A DNA stretch of 64,000 bases, taken from contig NC_069136.1 in the NCBI RefSeq assembly GCF_026914265.1, positions 428,001 through 492,000 of the forward strand. Reading direction: 5' to 3'. The notes under the pieces are model-generated. The model was not told the DNA's origin and did not search any database. It saw nothing but the letters and a program-made list of their open reading frames with translations. This document shows positions 34,851 through 49,389 of the stretch, in pieces (the first letter of the stretch is position 1; every line of letters starts with the position of its first letter). Source of the DNA: Mya arenaria (Eukaryota > Mollusca > Bivalvia > Myida > Myidae). The position numbers and the translations under genes were made by a program.

Positions 34851-36370
34851 AGCGCGGGCATGTAGCCATTGTGAGCGTCACTGGTATGCCGTCTATTGTC
34901 GTCCATTTATTTTATTAGCATCTCCTCTTGAAAACCTTGGCTGCCTTTTAGAAAGTAGGCATCAAACATTCTTGCATTGACTGTTTTAGTTTTGCTCAAA
35001 TGAGCTTGTCTGATATCAGAATGCATATGGACAATCTCACATAAGAACATACGGCATGATATTGTAAGCTCAACAATTATGTTAAATGTCAGCGAAAGTA
35101 AGAGATAAAAAATGATTGCATTATCACATTTTACACTGTTGCGTTTACGGCCAAGGTATTCGTGTAAAAAAAATCACAATAAAGCGATATTTATAAAAAT
35201 TATGGCACCTCCCAACTTAGATTTTAATGTTCGAATACTGCATCAGCTAAATGTCGCCTTCAAAGTTTGTAAGAATCTGGCCAATCAGATATTGCCCATC
35301 GCATATTTTACACGGGCTTACTCATGGCATGTATAATTAGTTCATCAATTGAATGATTCTGAAACCTTCGTCTACCTGTTTATATATCCCCTGGTCGACT
35401 ATAACTTTGGACTTAGCTTGCTTTGATGCCATTACTCGATGCTGTACAGGTTTTTAGACGGAATTACTCTCGTTAATGGATCATCAATCTTAAACAATAA
35501 GTGCAGGTGTGCTGTGATCATACTGTTTTAAAAATGTTCAAAAGTCAGCAGCAGCCAGTTTTTTTAATTGAAATAGTGTCCACAGATAACTTCTGAGATA
35601 CGTTGATTTTAAGCTTATATTTACAAATGCCGATTAAATGTATATCTATCATTGTTAAAAACACATGTCTTGAATGGACTCAAGTTTTCTATAAAATAAT
35701 TCTTCTATGACAAAATAAGTTCAAATCAATAAGAGTGTTGTAACTAAGATATTGACAGCTGGGACACTTCAGCAAATGTTGATATTTGCTCAAATATCGT
35801 CTTTGAATACTACATTTTTGTATACTTTTACGTACGGGGCTAAGCGATTCGTTGTAGCATGACATTATCATATGATGTAATCAATATATTTTAAATGGTC
35901 AAAATTTCTATCTACTGCTGAATAAGTCTGTGTGGCCTTGTGTTTACGGCGCCAGTCTTCTATGTTTAATTAATAATAAAAAGGTGCTGTCAGATGCTCT
36001 TCCGGGTAAACCAATCTCTGGCCACAAATCTGGCTGCAATATATTTTAGTTATTGCCCTTTGTTAATTTAAATACTACTTTTTGTCCAGAGCATAACTCT
36101 TAAACTCCCTCGGGTTTTGGTTCAAACCTTTTATACAGATACATCTCATTCAGACGACGTGCAGCGCACTAAAACCATAACTCTGACCGAGGATGTTTTT
36201 ACTTATTGCCCTTTGCTTATTTTCATACTTTACCCATGGCGAAGTTGATATTGTTGTTGATTTGGCGGAGGTTATAACAGTTTATAACTGCTCTTGTTAC
36301 TTTGATGTAGTTAACAATATGCTTGACCTTCTACAGATACAGCTTTCTTAATTTCCTATCTGAGATTGTT
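34851..36370. other. 3' flank of the RING gene; no other gene
   Basis: An AATAAA at 35179-35184 is a possible polyadenylation signal. Near 35985-36240 a remnant of a dispersed repeat (TGTCCAGAGCATAACTCTTA, TTATTGCCCTTTG twice) is present. Chance frames at 35112 and 35689 are not supported. Confidence 0.35.
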
Positions 36371-36374
36371 TTGC

Positions 36375-36710
36375 TTACATACGTCTTCATTATAATTGTT
36401 TCATTTGATAGGTTGTAAAAGTAAGCTGATTTATGTTCCATTGTTTGTAATGCTATATACTGGACTATCACATAAGTTAAATGCTGACATACGTATTAGT
36501 TATAATTGTTTCATTTGATACGTTGTAAAAGTTTGCTAAAATGGGTTCCATTGTTTGTAATGGTATATACGTGAGTATCAGACATGTTAAATGCTTACAT
36601 ACGTATGAGTTATAATTGTTTTATTTGATAGGTTGTAAATGTTTGCAGATTTTTGTTCTATTGTTTTTATGCTGTATAATGGAGTGTCACATGTGTTAAT
36701 ATGTGCTCTA
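36375..36710 (+). repeat. Three tandem copies of a unit of about 110 bp
   Basis: TTATAATTGTTTCATTTGAT, GGTTGTAAA, GTTCCATTGTTTGTAATG and GTTAAATGCT recur in order starting near 36389, 36500 and 36611. The last copy is the most diverged. Confidence 0.65.
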
Positions 36711-37815
36711 CAAGCTTTAGTAGTATGAATGTATGCGATCTGATGTCGTAAGTGTTTAATGGTATATTTATCAGGATATGGCATATATAAAGTGTGAAAT
36801 AATAAAATCTTTTATTTGTTTTAAACATATATATGTATTATTAATTGTTGTGTAATTGATCATAAGGCGTTTCCAAAGCTGTTTAATCTTCAGGTACAAA
36901 TTATATTGTATCGTTTAAATAGACACACTTTACTGCAGAAATAATACAATCAATGATATATGGCATTAATTTAAACAGCCTAAATATAACTTATTATTTG
37001 AACCGGCATGGAAACATTCCGGGTAAAAAAAAATTAACGTCAATCACACGCACTGTTTGTCTCCTTATATGTAATTTTACATGGTATAGTTCGTTTCTTC
37101 CTGAGCACGTGTATGCCTTACAGCCAATAGAAATAATTGTTAAACGTATACTAAGATTATTTGTTTGATTCCGTCACGTCGGTCCGCCCATCTGTCCGTC
37201 TGTACGTCCTCCGGTCCGTCAGGGTTTTGTAAGGTTAAAAGTATTCGCATTTGTTTAAGGATAAAAGGCCGAAAACTGTTCGTTATGTTGGAGGAGACAC
37301 GCAGTGTTTTCGCTGACAAAATGGAGAGTTTAATGTGATTCACTAACTTAAAACAAAGAGGTCCAAATCACGAATTTATTAGCGCTATTGTCATCTTATT
37401 GGACAATCTCAAGACCATTAAAAATACTAATCATGTCAATCCCTTACGCAAATCAAAATAAGTTTTATGCATAAAATTCGTATGAACTTGGTTATTTTTT
37501 TAAATAATCATCTTTAAATTTAAACATCGATGGTTATATTACAATTGCAAAATGTGATACCATTGTACATTATTCGCTAAACGTGGATACTTTGATATTG
37601 TTGTTTTTTAATCTTTAAGGAATAGATAACATTGTTTTCCTCCTCCCTATCGGTTGCGCAAACCTCAATCATACCTTCAGTTGTTTCAACCTAAAAATTG
37701 GAATCTATTTCATTCTCATAATTATTTATTTAATCTACATGATAATTGGTTTTAAAAGTATTTTACACAATAGCATTTACAAGATAAACAAATATTTAAC
37801 ACACGTCTTGATATG
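36711..37815. other. No gene recognised
   Basis: A patch rich in GTCCGTC and GTCCGCC at 37170-37225 looks like the head of a dispersed bivalve repeat of the kind seen at 41330. The rest is AT-rich and unassigned. Confidence 0.3.
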
Positions 37816-37819
37816 ATAC

Positions 37820-39945
37820 CACAGTTTCAACTGACTGTCCATACCACTATTTAAACTGACTGTCCATACTACTATTTCAACTGACTGTCCATACCACTTT
37901 TTAAACAGACTGTCCATACCACTTTTTAAACAGACTGTCCATACCACTTTTTAAACAGACTGTCAATACCACTTTTTAAACAGACTGTCCATACCACTAT
38001 TTAAATTGACTGTCCATTCTACTATTTAAACAGACTGTCAATACCACTATTTAAACAGACTGTCCATTCTACTATTTAAACAGACTGTCCATACCACTAT
38101 TTAACTGACTGTCCATACCACTATTTAAACTGACTGTCCATACTACTATTTAAACAGACTGTCCATACCACTTTTTAAACAGACTGTCCATACCACTTTT
38201 TAAACAGACTGTCAATACCACTTTTTAAACAGACTGTCCATACCACTATTTAAATTGACTGTCCATTCTACTATTTAAACAGACTGTCAATACCACTTTT
38301 AAAACAGACTGTCCATACCACTATTTAAATAGACTGTCCATACCACTATTTAACTGACTGTCCATTCCACTTTTTAAATTGACTGTCCATACCACTTTTT
38401 AAACAGACTGTCAATACCGCTTTTTAAACAGACTGTCCATACCACTATTAAAATTGACCGTCCATTCTACTATTTAAACAGACTGTCCATACCACTATTT
38501 AAACTGACTGTCCATTCTACTATTTAAATTGTCTGTCCATTCTACTATTTAAACAGACTGTCAATACCACTATTTAAACAGACTGTCCAAACCACTATTT
38601 AAATTGACTGTCCATTATACTATTTAAACAGACTGTCCATACCACTTTTTAAATTGACTGTCCATTCTACTTTTTAAACAGACTGTCCATACCACTATAT
38701 AAATTGACTGTCCTAATACTATTTAAATTGACTGTCCATACCACTTCTTAAACAGACTGTCCATACCTTTATTTAAACAGACTGTCCATACCACTTTTTA
38801 AATTGACTGTCCATTCTACTATTTAAACAGACTGTCTATGCCACTTTTTAAATTGACTGTCCATTCTACTATTTAAACCGACTGTCTATACCACTTTTTA
38901 AACAGACTGTCCATACCACTTTTTAAACAGACTGTCCATATCACTTTTTAAACAGACTGTCCATACCACTTTTTAAATTTACTGTCTATACCACTTTTTA
39001 AACAGACTGTCCATACCACTATTTAAACTGACTGTCCATACCACTATTTAAATTGACTGTCCATTCTACTATTTAAACAGACTGTCCATACCACTATTTA
39101 AATTGACTGTCCATTCTACTATTTAAACAGACTGTCCATACCACTTTTTAAATTGACTGTCCATACCACTTTTTAAACAGACTGTCCATACCACTATTTA
39201 AACAGACTGTCCATACCACTTTTTAAATTGACTGTCCATTCTACTTTTTAAACAGACTGTCTATACCACTATTTAAACAGACTGTCCATTCTACTATTTA
39301 AACCGACTGTCCATACCACTTTTTAAACAGACTGTCTATACCACTATTTAAACAGACTGCCCATTCTACTTTTTAAACAGACTGTCTATACCACTATTTA
39401 AACAGACTGTCCATTCCACTTTTTAAACCGACTGTCCATGCCTCTTTTTAAACAGACTGTCCATACTTTTATTTAAACAGACTGCCCATACCACTTTTTA
39501 AATTGACTGTCCATTCTACTTTTTAAACAGACTGTCTATACCACTATTTAAACAGACTGTCCATACCACTTTTTAAATTGACTGTCTATACCAATATTTA
39601 AACTGACTATCCATACCACTTTTTAAATTGACTTTCCATTCTACTATTTAAACAGACTGTCCATACCAATTTTTAAACATACTGTCTATACCACTATTTA
39701 AACAGACTGTCCATACCACTTTTTAAATTGACTTTCCATTCTACTTTTTAAACAGACTGTCCATACCACTATTTAAACAGACTGTCTATACCATTATTTA
39801 AACAGACTGTCCATACCACTTTTTAAATTGACTGTCCATTCTACTATTTAAACAGACTGTCCATACCACTTTTTAAATTGACTGTCCATTCTACTATTTA
39901 AACAGACTGTCCACACCACATTTTAAACTGACAGTCTATTCTTCA
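37820..39945 (+). repeat. 25-bp minisatellite, about 85 copies
   Basis: The head-to-tail unit ACTGTCCATACCACTATTTA, with AACAG completing it, repeats for 2.1 kb. It varies mainly at three sites: the trinucleotide CAG/TTG/CTG, the pentamer ATACC/ATTCT, and A or T before TTTAAA. Combinations of variants recur in blocks. For example, a ten-unit string around TGTCAATACC at 37961 reappears at 38210, offset by 249 bp. This shows higher-order amplification. Unit length is not a multiple of three and no coding frame persists. Confidence 0.9.
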
Positions 39946-40074
39946 AACATTGGACGGGTAGCAAAAATAAAGTACGGAACTCACAGGATTACGTCACAAA
40001 CATGTTTTATGGTCGAATGTGACCGCATAAGCATTGGGATATGTCGCGCTGATTTAGACCTATGTCCCGAACCT

Positions 40075-40240
40075 CATCATCATCATCATCATCATCATCA
40101 CCATCACCATCATCATCAGCAGCAGCAGCAATAGCAGCAGCAGCAGCATCAAAAACAACAACATCATCATCATCATCATCGCCACAACAACCAACACAAC
40201 CACCACCATAATAATAATAATCATCATCGTCATCGTTATA
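40075..40240 (+). repeat. Compound trinucleotide repeat (CAT/CAC/CAG/CAA/AAT)n
   Basis: Runs of CAT change to CAG, CAA, CAC and AAT without interruption over about 165 bp. The order suggests successive point changes in an expanding CAT array. Confidence 0.85.
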
Positions 40241-41290
40241 CTACCTTTGTTTTAGAGCTTATTGAAAAAGAAACCTGGGATACACATTGTATATTTTCTC
40301 ATGTTGTTTTCAAGTTTGTATTTATTTATCTCCATCAATCCCAACCAGCTGTATATATTTGTATTTTCATTGTTTTATTTCAAATGTAATATATATCATA
40401 TATATTTTAATCGGACACGTTTAAGTGCTTTGAAAGGTCTATTACATTCATTACCAACTAAAACAATACTATACAAACAGTATAATCATCTTTGTTACTA
40501 CTTTTAAAATGGTGTAAATATATGGTTGTTCATCACTGTGTGTTTCATTTTATTTTGGATTTATTAATATCATCTCCGAGTTTTGTATAGTTCATACTGA
40601 AGGAGTTTTTATTTTTGTAAAATGATCTCTAACTTTTTAACGCACAAATGACGTTTGCAGGTCACATTAATATCATGTTGTTTTCATGTTTTATTTTCTG
40701 AAAATATCCCCATCATCTTCATCATACTTTACTTATTCATGAATTGATTGAAAAGAATTTTTGGATTCACATCTTAAGTTATATAATTGCTCATGTTGTT
40801 TTCATGTTTGTTTATCTCCATCAATCCCACGCTTGTGTATGTATTGTTCGTTTGTAAAAAGCGCTTTTGTATTGTTTAGTTTCCATTGTAATATTAATGT
40901 TCATGTAGTGTCTATCACCAAATATATCAAATAGATCTGTAATCGGATAGTTTTGCAAGGTGTGCAACAACTACTACACTACACATTTACTATACAGTAA
41001 CGATGAGCCAAAATGAACTTTCTATTCTGTTCATTTACAAAATTAAGAAAATTATCATTTTTTCAATACGTATGTAAAAAAATACAGAAACAAGCTCAGT
41101 AGCCATATGTTTAATCATAAACATAAACATCAACTCTGTAATATTTTGTTTTGTTTTGTATTTTATTCTAGACTAAGATTTCTTATAAGTGTATATTTAA
41201 AGAATGGAATTAGTCTCCAAAATAAAATCACCATTTTTTTGTATTTGAGTACATGTGTATTAATGACTTATTATCTCAAGGCTCTGAATC
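40241..41290. other. No gene recognised
   Basis: AT-rich. Two similar stretches (40290-40345 and 40780-40830) share CTCATGTTGTTTTCA and TTTATCTCCATCAATCCCA, an old local duplication. No coding exon was found. Confidence 0.35.
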
Positions 41291-41296
41291 TGTTTT

Positions 41297-42110
41297 TATG
41301 TCTCCCCCATTCATGGGGAGACATATTGTTTTTGCCCTGTCCGTCAGTCAGTCCATCAGTCCGTCAGTCAGTCACTACGTCACACTTCGTTTTCGCTTAA
41401 TAACTATAGAACGCTTAGAACCATGAACTTTACACTCTGTATGCTAGTTGGTCTTGACTAGTAGATGACCCCTATTGATTTTGGGATCACTAGGTCAAAG
41501 GTCAAGGTCACCATGACCTTGAGGTGAAAAAACGGTTTCCGCTCAAAAACTTAAGATCCTTTGGGTCCAGGAACTTTATACTTGGTATGTAAGTTGTTCA
41601 CGACTAGTAGATGCCCCTTATTGATTTTGAGGTCAAAAGGTCATAGGTCAAGGTTTCCTTCAGGTAAAAAAACGATATTTTGGCGGTGACCTTAAGCTTA
41701 AAAATGGTTTCTGCTTAATCACTAAAGAACGCTTGCACCCAGGAACTTCATACTTTGTATCCTAGTTGGTCATGACTAGTAGATGACCCCTATTGATTCT
41801 GAGATTACTAGGTCAAAGGTCAAAGTCGCAGTGAACTTGAGGTGAAAAAAAAAACGGTTTCCGATCAATAATTAAATAATGCTTGCACCCAGGAACTTCA
41901 TACAATGCAAACTTTTTCCAAGATTAATCAACAACACTTTTTTCTCTTCACTTTTTAATACAGGTGAATAAACCAAACTTCACTGTTGTTTCGTCTCTAG
42001 TCCAATATTACAAATTTCATGTCCATCATTTATTTTTTCTCATGTACGACCACACAATAGGGGAGACAAGCGCTTTTTTCAAAAAAACAATCTCTAGTTT
42101 ATCTTAGATG
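41297..42110. repeat. Dispersed bivalve repeat with GTCTCCCC ends
   Basis: It starts TATGTCTCCCCCATTCATGG and ends AGGGGAGACAAGCGC, so its termini are inverted. A (GTCCGTCA)n patch follows the left end. Inside are three iterations of the block with AGTAGATGACCCC, GGTCAAAGGTCAAGGTCAC and GAGGTGAAAAAACGGTTTCC. It is the same core family as 12575-13195. A remnant lies at 42820-42915. Confidence 0.7.
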
Positions 42111-44655
42111 TAGATATGTTTAATTAGGATTTTGTGTATATATTATTAGCCTATAATAAATATAATCACCATTCCACGTGTTGTTCATACGTATAAACTT
42201 TTGGATTTAAAACAAAACAAAAAACATTGGTGTAATGTGTGTATTTTGTCGATTATCAGTTACACTCCTGTCGTATTTTCACGAGATTTAACACAACCAG
42301 CCGCTTCAAATCTTAAGACAGAAGTCGTCGTTAATAGCCTCCCGTCGTAGGTGAAATTCTTGTGAAAATGTTTGTACTAATGTTGTACGATTTATCGAAG
42401 ATAGTATTGGCGATTGCTTGACGTATCCGACAAAAGAGATGTCAAGAAGACGAATATGTAATATTTAACCTGTTGAATATACATAAGAAGGCATAAACAA
42501 GGTCACAAAAATACAGTACATTGGCTATTGTCAGTAGAAGACCACTTTTGAATTTGTGGTCGGATAGTCAAATGGCAAGGCCGTGGGAACATTTCCTAGA
42601 AATTAATCAGGTCAATTATTTGAAAATGACTTGTTGTGGAGTCCTTGCTCTTGGTATGCACATTGTGTAAGGTCAGTATATAAACCTCTGATGTGGAAGT
42701 AAATACTTATGTCTAGATTGTGACGACCTTTGATAAAACAACGGTTTCTTTTCAGTATTTTCGACAATGCTTTTTATAGACTTCTCAACCGTTAAAATTA
42801 CATTAATAATGACCCGATTATAATTCCTTTTTAATTTTGAGTCAGTAGGTCAACGATCAAGGCCATGAGAAACTACACTGGAAGAACGGTTTCCGCCTAT
42901 GATACTTAAGACGCTTGCTTATACACTTATCAAAAATAGTTGGAATTTCAGGCATGTCCAGATTATATATAATTTACTTCTGTAATACGAATTATTCAAT
43001 GTTCTCATTTTGTTGATGCTATCCAATCAACATTATCTTTTTCTTGAAATGTTACTTTTAGTCGAAGAAGGGTTAAAAACTATTAACCAACCAGGAAGTT
43101 CATTGATTTTTTCAATTTTCTTTCTTAGAATATATTAGATCGTCAAGAAGTTCTTATCCTTTGCTGACCAGGGACAAATTGTATAATATTGGTTAAGTTA
43201 TCCGCAGGTTATCTATGAGATAATTTGCACATGCAAGCACTTTGATTGATTGGTCAACAATCCTTATTCGGTAACATTAAATTTTGAACCGTTAAAATTG
43301 ACAGCGACACCATTTTAAAGTGAACAGGTGATCAAACCCTTTACTTTTGTCCAGGAATGGGGTCAATTTTTAAAATAAAAAATAAAAATATTAAGTGTTT
43401 TTTTATTGTCCGTATCAAAAATTGTCTATGAGTTGCGACATACACAAGCTTTATTGCTTGTATTTTTACAAAGAAACTCGCAACGCCGAGCCCGAGCTCA
43501 CACAACTTTCCATCGGGTGCTCGAACCATCTCAATGTTATTAAACTAACTGTCAAAAGAAAGTTACTACTACGTAATGCGATCAAAGCTGACATGCAGTA
43601 GTTCGCGATGCAGGGGAGATTATAAGTATCTATCATGTGTTTCCGTTACGGATAGAAAAATCAGACCCGAGGGCACGCGAGACTTGACGTAGAAAACGTA
43701 CTTTTGTAAATTTCACCAAAAAGCGCGTGCGACTTTGTTTACTCACGTCATAAAGCGCAGTTAGTTTAAATCACTTTTGACGTAAAATAGTTTCTCTAAA
43801 AATCGCGTTTTTACGATTATTTATTTTCAATTTTAATTAAAAGTCTTGCATACTTATGTGTGTAATTGCGTTTTATTGAAATGGCATACTATACTTTTCA
43901 TAAACCATACAATAAAAGAAATAAGATGTGGTGCGTTGTTGCGCGTGACTCATCTTACATGTGGGTGCAAGACGTGTTTTTCCAGCACTGGGGCCATATT
44001 ACAGAAGCACCTTTAGTTATTTATTTACCTTTTTCTTAAATGAAACCATTTCCTTAACAGATTTATATCATTTGAAGAAAGTTTTATAATTGTTTATTCT
44101 GTTATTGAAATATGGACACTTACGTTTTAAAAAGAAAATAAAAATCCATTTTAAAGATTTTGTTTTTCAAAGAAATATAACAATTCCAAATTTTACACTG
44201 AAGTTAAAATATGTTAAAAATATCGTAACATGCTTCTGTAATACGCACCGTCCGGTTTGCAAAAAAAGACGGTACATGCTTTTCGAGAAAAAGGCGGGGT
44301 TTGAGTAATTGAAAGGGACATCAAGACAACAACAATGTTTGAGGTCATGGAAATACAGCGATCTTTCAGTATGATAAAGCGTTATTAAAAACTATCTTTT
44401 ATATCTCTTCCGCAATAAAGAAACAAATACAGCGCTATTAAGTGAATATAAAATTCAAACCAAATTTTACAGTATTGCTAATTCACATGTAGCAGCATAC
44501 GTTTAATATCAACATGATTATCTGACTAGTATCAATAGAGGTATTTCCTTTCATTTATTGCAACAATGTGTTAGCGTTAAGGCATACGTAGCACAACAAT
44601 TTAGTAAGAAAACTGTATTGCATACGGTCCAAGAAAGGTTTATCGACCTAGATGT
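42111..44655. other. No gene recognised
   Basis: Apart from the repeat remnant near 42820-42915 nothing is assigned. Overlapping frames on both strands at 43341-43601 and 44090-44308 lack splice support or domain similarity. GC is locally higher at 43600-43760. Confidence 0.3.
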
Positions 44656-45897
44656 GTTTTGTATAGTAACGTTCTTGCGATTATTAGTGTCAGTTTTCAA
44701 CTTTGAAAATCGGCCCGACTACAGATGGGAATGTTTTCACGTACGTGTTAATTAGAGCTAATTTTGATGCGCGATATAGATAACAAACATGTACATGGAA
44801 AAGAGTAAATATATAAAGTATGATCATACTTTTGATTGAGTCTGATATATTTCAACGTGGGCAACTTTTCACGTTAGGAATAGTCATCAAATAATCGTCC
44901 TGGTCATATTTAAACATTAAACATTTATCACTTATATGCTTAAAACATGCCCCCGTGTGTGAATTTTCAATGGGTTCAAAATTCAATTTTACACCAGCTA
45001 CGCTCTAAACAGAGAGAACAAGACTTGTATCAACTACGGTAACCTTAGACGAATGGAGTTTGTCAAAAAGCCTTCGTCATTTCGAGACAAGGATATCTTC
45101 ACGAAGACGCTTATTTACAATTAGAATCATATCAAAGCGTACACCTAATCTAGCTGGGTTACACAACATTCACGTATTCTATGAATGAAGTGATTTAACA
45201 CTTCTTTTTATCATAAGTAGCTATCTAATATAAAGCTCATATTTCAGTGTATAATTATTCCGTCCTGACATGCTCTATATATCTTTACATATATAACATG
45301 ATTTAGTACAGTAAGTTTTAAAATATATAAATGGATATGTATTTCAAATTTTAAACGCGCACAGTATATGTTGATGCAAAAATATGTTGGTCCATTATTA
45401 TTATTATGTATTATCTTATTTAACTCATTTGACTTTAATGATTTAAACAAAAAAAACATATGTGATTTTGGTACAGATAAAATAATATAAGCTTTAATAA
45501 TAACGTTTTTAATTATAACTGATTGGCCACAATTAACATGTCTAAACACAATAATGCATTGAAATGAAATTGGCATCAACCTATATAATGCGCCTTCTAA
45601 AGACGTATTTTAGGTTGATGAAGAGAACAAAATTCTGTATTTGATTCTTGTACTTAATTATTTGTAAATAAACAGTCACCATATAGTCTTGCAAATGTAC
45701 CGATATACCTTAATTGCCAATACTATTTAAAACTAGGATTGAATATGGAGCAAAGCAAAGGATGTTTAAATTTCAGTTAACATGTATTAATGGACAGAAA
45801 AGATAAACAGATATCATGGTAGTCAAGACTATAGTATTAATGACTTGTTAAACGTAAGCATTCTATATTTAGAGCAAGGAAATTATTGAAAACAAAA

Positions 45898-46032
45898 ATG
45901 AATCTAAACATTTTGTTAAATTTTAGGATTTTAAAGGCGTTAAATGCATTTAAATATCGGTTTCTGTGTTCAAATATTATTATTAATATTATCATTATTA
46001 ATATTAATTTTGGCGCAGAGGGACTACAACAG
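45898..46032 (+). CDS. Orphan TNFR first exon (signal peptide), upstream duplicate
   Basis: ATG 45898 opens 45 codons ending at CAG|GTAGGA. The peptide (MNLNILLNFRILKALNAFKY, a hydrophobic Ile/Asn run, then NFGAEGLQQ) aligns with the first exons of the two full TNFR genes, which share RILKALNTFKYQFL and FGxEGLQP. The next copy of the duplicated promoter begins where its exons 2-4 should lie. It could serve as an alternative first exon by splicing in phase 0 to 50352, skipping the exon at 48114, or be a relic. The hydrophobic core has drifted to an Ile/Asn-rich sequence, which may weaken a signal peptide. Confidence 0.5.
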
Positions 46033-46040
46033 GTAGGATA

Positions 46041-46072
46041 TTTATGTATTTATTTATTTATTTATTTATTTT
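46041..46072 (+). repeat. (TTTA)n microsatellite next to a donor site
   Basis: About seven TTTA units begin eight bases after the donor of the orphan first exon at 46032. Confidence 0.7.
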
Positions 46073-48113
46073 AATGAGTTTAGTTATCATTCTAACCTTC
46101 ATTCATCAAGTCTATTACTTCTTTTCACTTTCTATTCTCTTTCCCTTGAAAGTAGTCATAACACATCTCAAGTCATATCTATAACATCTCAATGTTATTA
46201 ATAACTCAAACAGCTTCTATGAATTAAATGTATGACTAATCCTGGTTTCAGGTTGTATAAAACTCATTACGACTACTAAGAAGACCATGGTGGCCCTGAA
46301 TCATTGAAACGCTTCAACCGATAAGTTAACAAATTAAAGGCTCTTTCGAGTTTTACCTTGTTTGTTTAGCAAAATGATCCATTGAATCTATGTCTACGTG
46401 CATTTGTTCGTCCATGGCTATCACGTGACTTCTACATCTCTCTATTGATAATTCAGTTATGAACATTATTTCAGGCTGGTTCGGGGTCAGTAAATGCAAT
46501 TTGTTAATGTTTCAATGTTCAGTGAATTAAGTATATAATTCATTGTTTTAGCTGAACTGGTAAGACAGATGAATTCAGATATGGATCACATCCTAGATAG
46601 AAACCAGTATGTTGTCCTTTTTGAGAGAACAAACGGGTTCCAACTAAGAAGCGGGACTATATGCCATTAGACAAAGCTCACTCCCACTGTTTAGTTGACC
46701 TACACGCAATTTAAAACAATTACATTCCTGTAATTAGTCAATGTGATTGACAACTGATAAATGATCCCTTGTTTTGTTACAGTGCTTGCTGAAATATTTG
46801 AAATGTTTTCCTTGTTTCATGTGTTCTCATTTGTTTGTGTTTCTTATAAATCAGAATTCGCAACAGCGATATATTTTAAATTTCTAAAATAGAATACACT
46901 GCCATTATTTGAAAGTTTTGTTACAATTAATTAAGAGTAGTTTCTATGAGTCGACCTCATATCATCCTGTAAGATCAGATAGGCTCAACCTCAAAATGGA
47001 ACCAATCAACCTACTTCGGAAGCATATAAAGTTTCGAGCGAACATACGTGTATGTACGAAACATTTCCTTATAATTGTCAAGATAAACGTTCTTTTCTAT
47101 TTGCCCATGTGACTAGCAGTGTCAGTTTTCAACGTGGGAAAATGGCCCGACTACAGTTAGACATGTTTTCAACATTGGTCTTAATTGGATCTAAAATTGG
47201 CGCGCGATATAGATTACAAACAAGTACATGAACTAAAGTTAATGAAGTATGATCAAAAGTTTTGACTGAGTCTGATATATTTTAACGAGGGCAACTTTTC
47301 ACGTTAAGAACAGTCATCAAGTAATAGTCGGAGTCACTTCAACAGTACAAATTGATCACTTTATTGTTGAAAAAAATGGCACCGTGAATGAATATACAAT
47401 GGGTCAAAATTCAATTTTACACCGGCTACGCTCTTAACAGAGAGAACAAGACTTTCATCAACTACGGTAACCTTAGATGAATGGAGTTTGTCAAAAAGCC
47501 TTCGTCATTTCGAAACAAGGATATCTTTCACGAAGACGATTGTTTACAATTGAGATCTTATCTAATCTAACACTATCTAGATGGGTAATATACGATATGC
47601 ACGTATTATGTAAATGAAGTAATTTAACTTCTTTTTCATCATAGGTAGGTATCAAACATAAACGACATACTTTGGAGTATTATTATTCCGTCTCTTGACA
47701 TGCTCTATAAAGCTTTACATATATAAAATGATTATATACACTAACAGCACGTTTTGAAGTATATAGATGTATATGTATTTCAGGTAGATCTATTAGACGC
47801 GCACTATATAGGCTGATGCAAATATGTTGACAATTTTACATATCACATCACATAAGTGCACCATTTCGGGTATTAATTGTAAATCATTTCTTCGTCGAGT
47901 AACCCCACCCCATACAATAATTTTAAGCCCTATAGATTTTCATTCAGAGGAAGTGGCGCATTGAGCCACTAAGTAACGCCACCTCTTACTTCAATTCCTT
48001 GATCCACCACTGTAAAGGAATAAAAAGAAAGACAGATGGATGTATTTTCAAGGCGAAGGTATAAATGACTTGTTATACGGAAGAATAGAACGAGGAAACA
48101 TTTGATAACAAAT

Positions 48114-49233
48114 ATGGAGCAAAACACTTTGATGAATTGTAGGATTTTAAAAGCGTTGAATACATTTAAATATCAGTTTCTGAATTCGACTAGTTTAATC
48201 ATTTTGCATTTTAATTTTGGCGTGGAAGGACTACAGCCGGTACGATATCAATGTTTTCTTTTAATGACTTTCTTTATCATTCTAACCTTCATTACAAATC
48301 GAAAAAGAACCAACTTATTATAATTTCTACTTTTTACTTTGTATTTTCTTTCTCTTGAAAGTAGAAATAACAAATCCTCTACAACTGCTTAACGTTATTA
48401 ATAACTCAAACAGCTTTAACTAGTTTCATGTAGTATACTAATTAATGTACATACCTAGGAGGGCCACAGTGGCGCTATATCACTCTTAAATGCTTCAACC
48501 GACCAGTCGTCATAAAAAAGGATCAAATTAAAACCTTCTTTGGTTTTTACTTTTTTTGTTTAACAAAATGATCTAATCTACGACTATACCCCGAGCTGAG
48601 CTATTCAAAAAGTGTCTTGTTACAGTTGTAAGCGGACCATGCACGAGAATTTTGATTAATCCCACTAGCCGATACATTGTTTTCAGAAAGGCCATAATTA
48701 TTATTTATTCTCCCACCTCAGATAAATAGATCCAATAATTTAACCATGCTAGAAATTCTTATCTGCCCACGGGCGAAGATAAAATGCCCGTATGGAACTC
48801 CTTTTTAATGGTTACCACATTGTAATTACCTCCCTTGTTGAAGGCTGTCGTCTGTAGCATCATGGAAATCTTGTCTTGTAGCAATATTTAGAACGCTAAT
48901 TAAGTATTTCTCGCTTCAAATGTCACAATAAAACAGTTATAACGCACCTTTCAAGAAATAATGCTTCACTCTCCTTAGAACTATTTAAAGACCGATTTGA
49001 CTATTAAAATATTCTGAATCACTGCGCGCATATCCATGACAACCACGAATTATCGCATATCCATACGCAATTTTCTTCACTAAGCACAAAATAGTTCCTG
49101 CAAAAAATACACTTTTACTTTATTTTGTTTAACTGAGGTGGGAGAAAAAGCATCTACCATAGCCGCTCGTGTAAGATAGGCTCATCCCGACCCTCGCGCA
49201 GGGTGTTTTTTCTATAATTTTCTATTATTTTTC

Positions 49234-49316
<83 letters not shown>

Positions 49317-49330
49317 TATATTTATTATGC

Positions 49331-49389
<59 letters not shown>

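Noticed and set aside
37820-39945. CRISPR-like array
   Set aside because: Units are directly tandem with no unique spacers. This is a minisatellite in a eukaryotic genome.
42300-42370. Text slightly resembling a conserved 18S rRNA stretch (CGTAGGTGAAATTC)
   Set aside because: The match is short and the surrounding sequence is not ribosomal.
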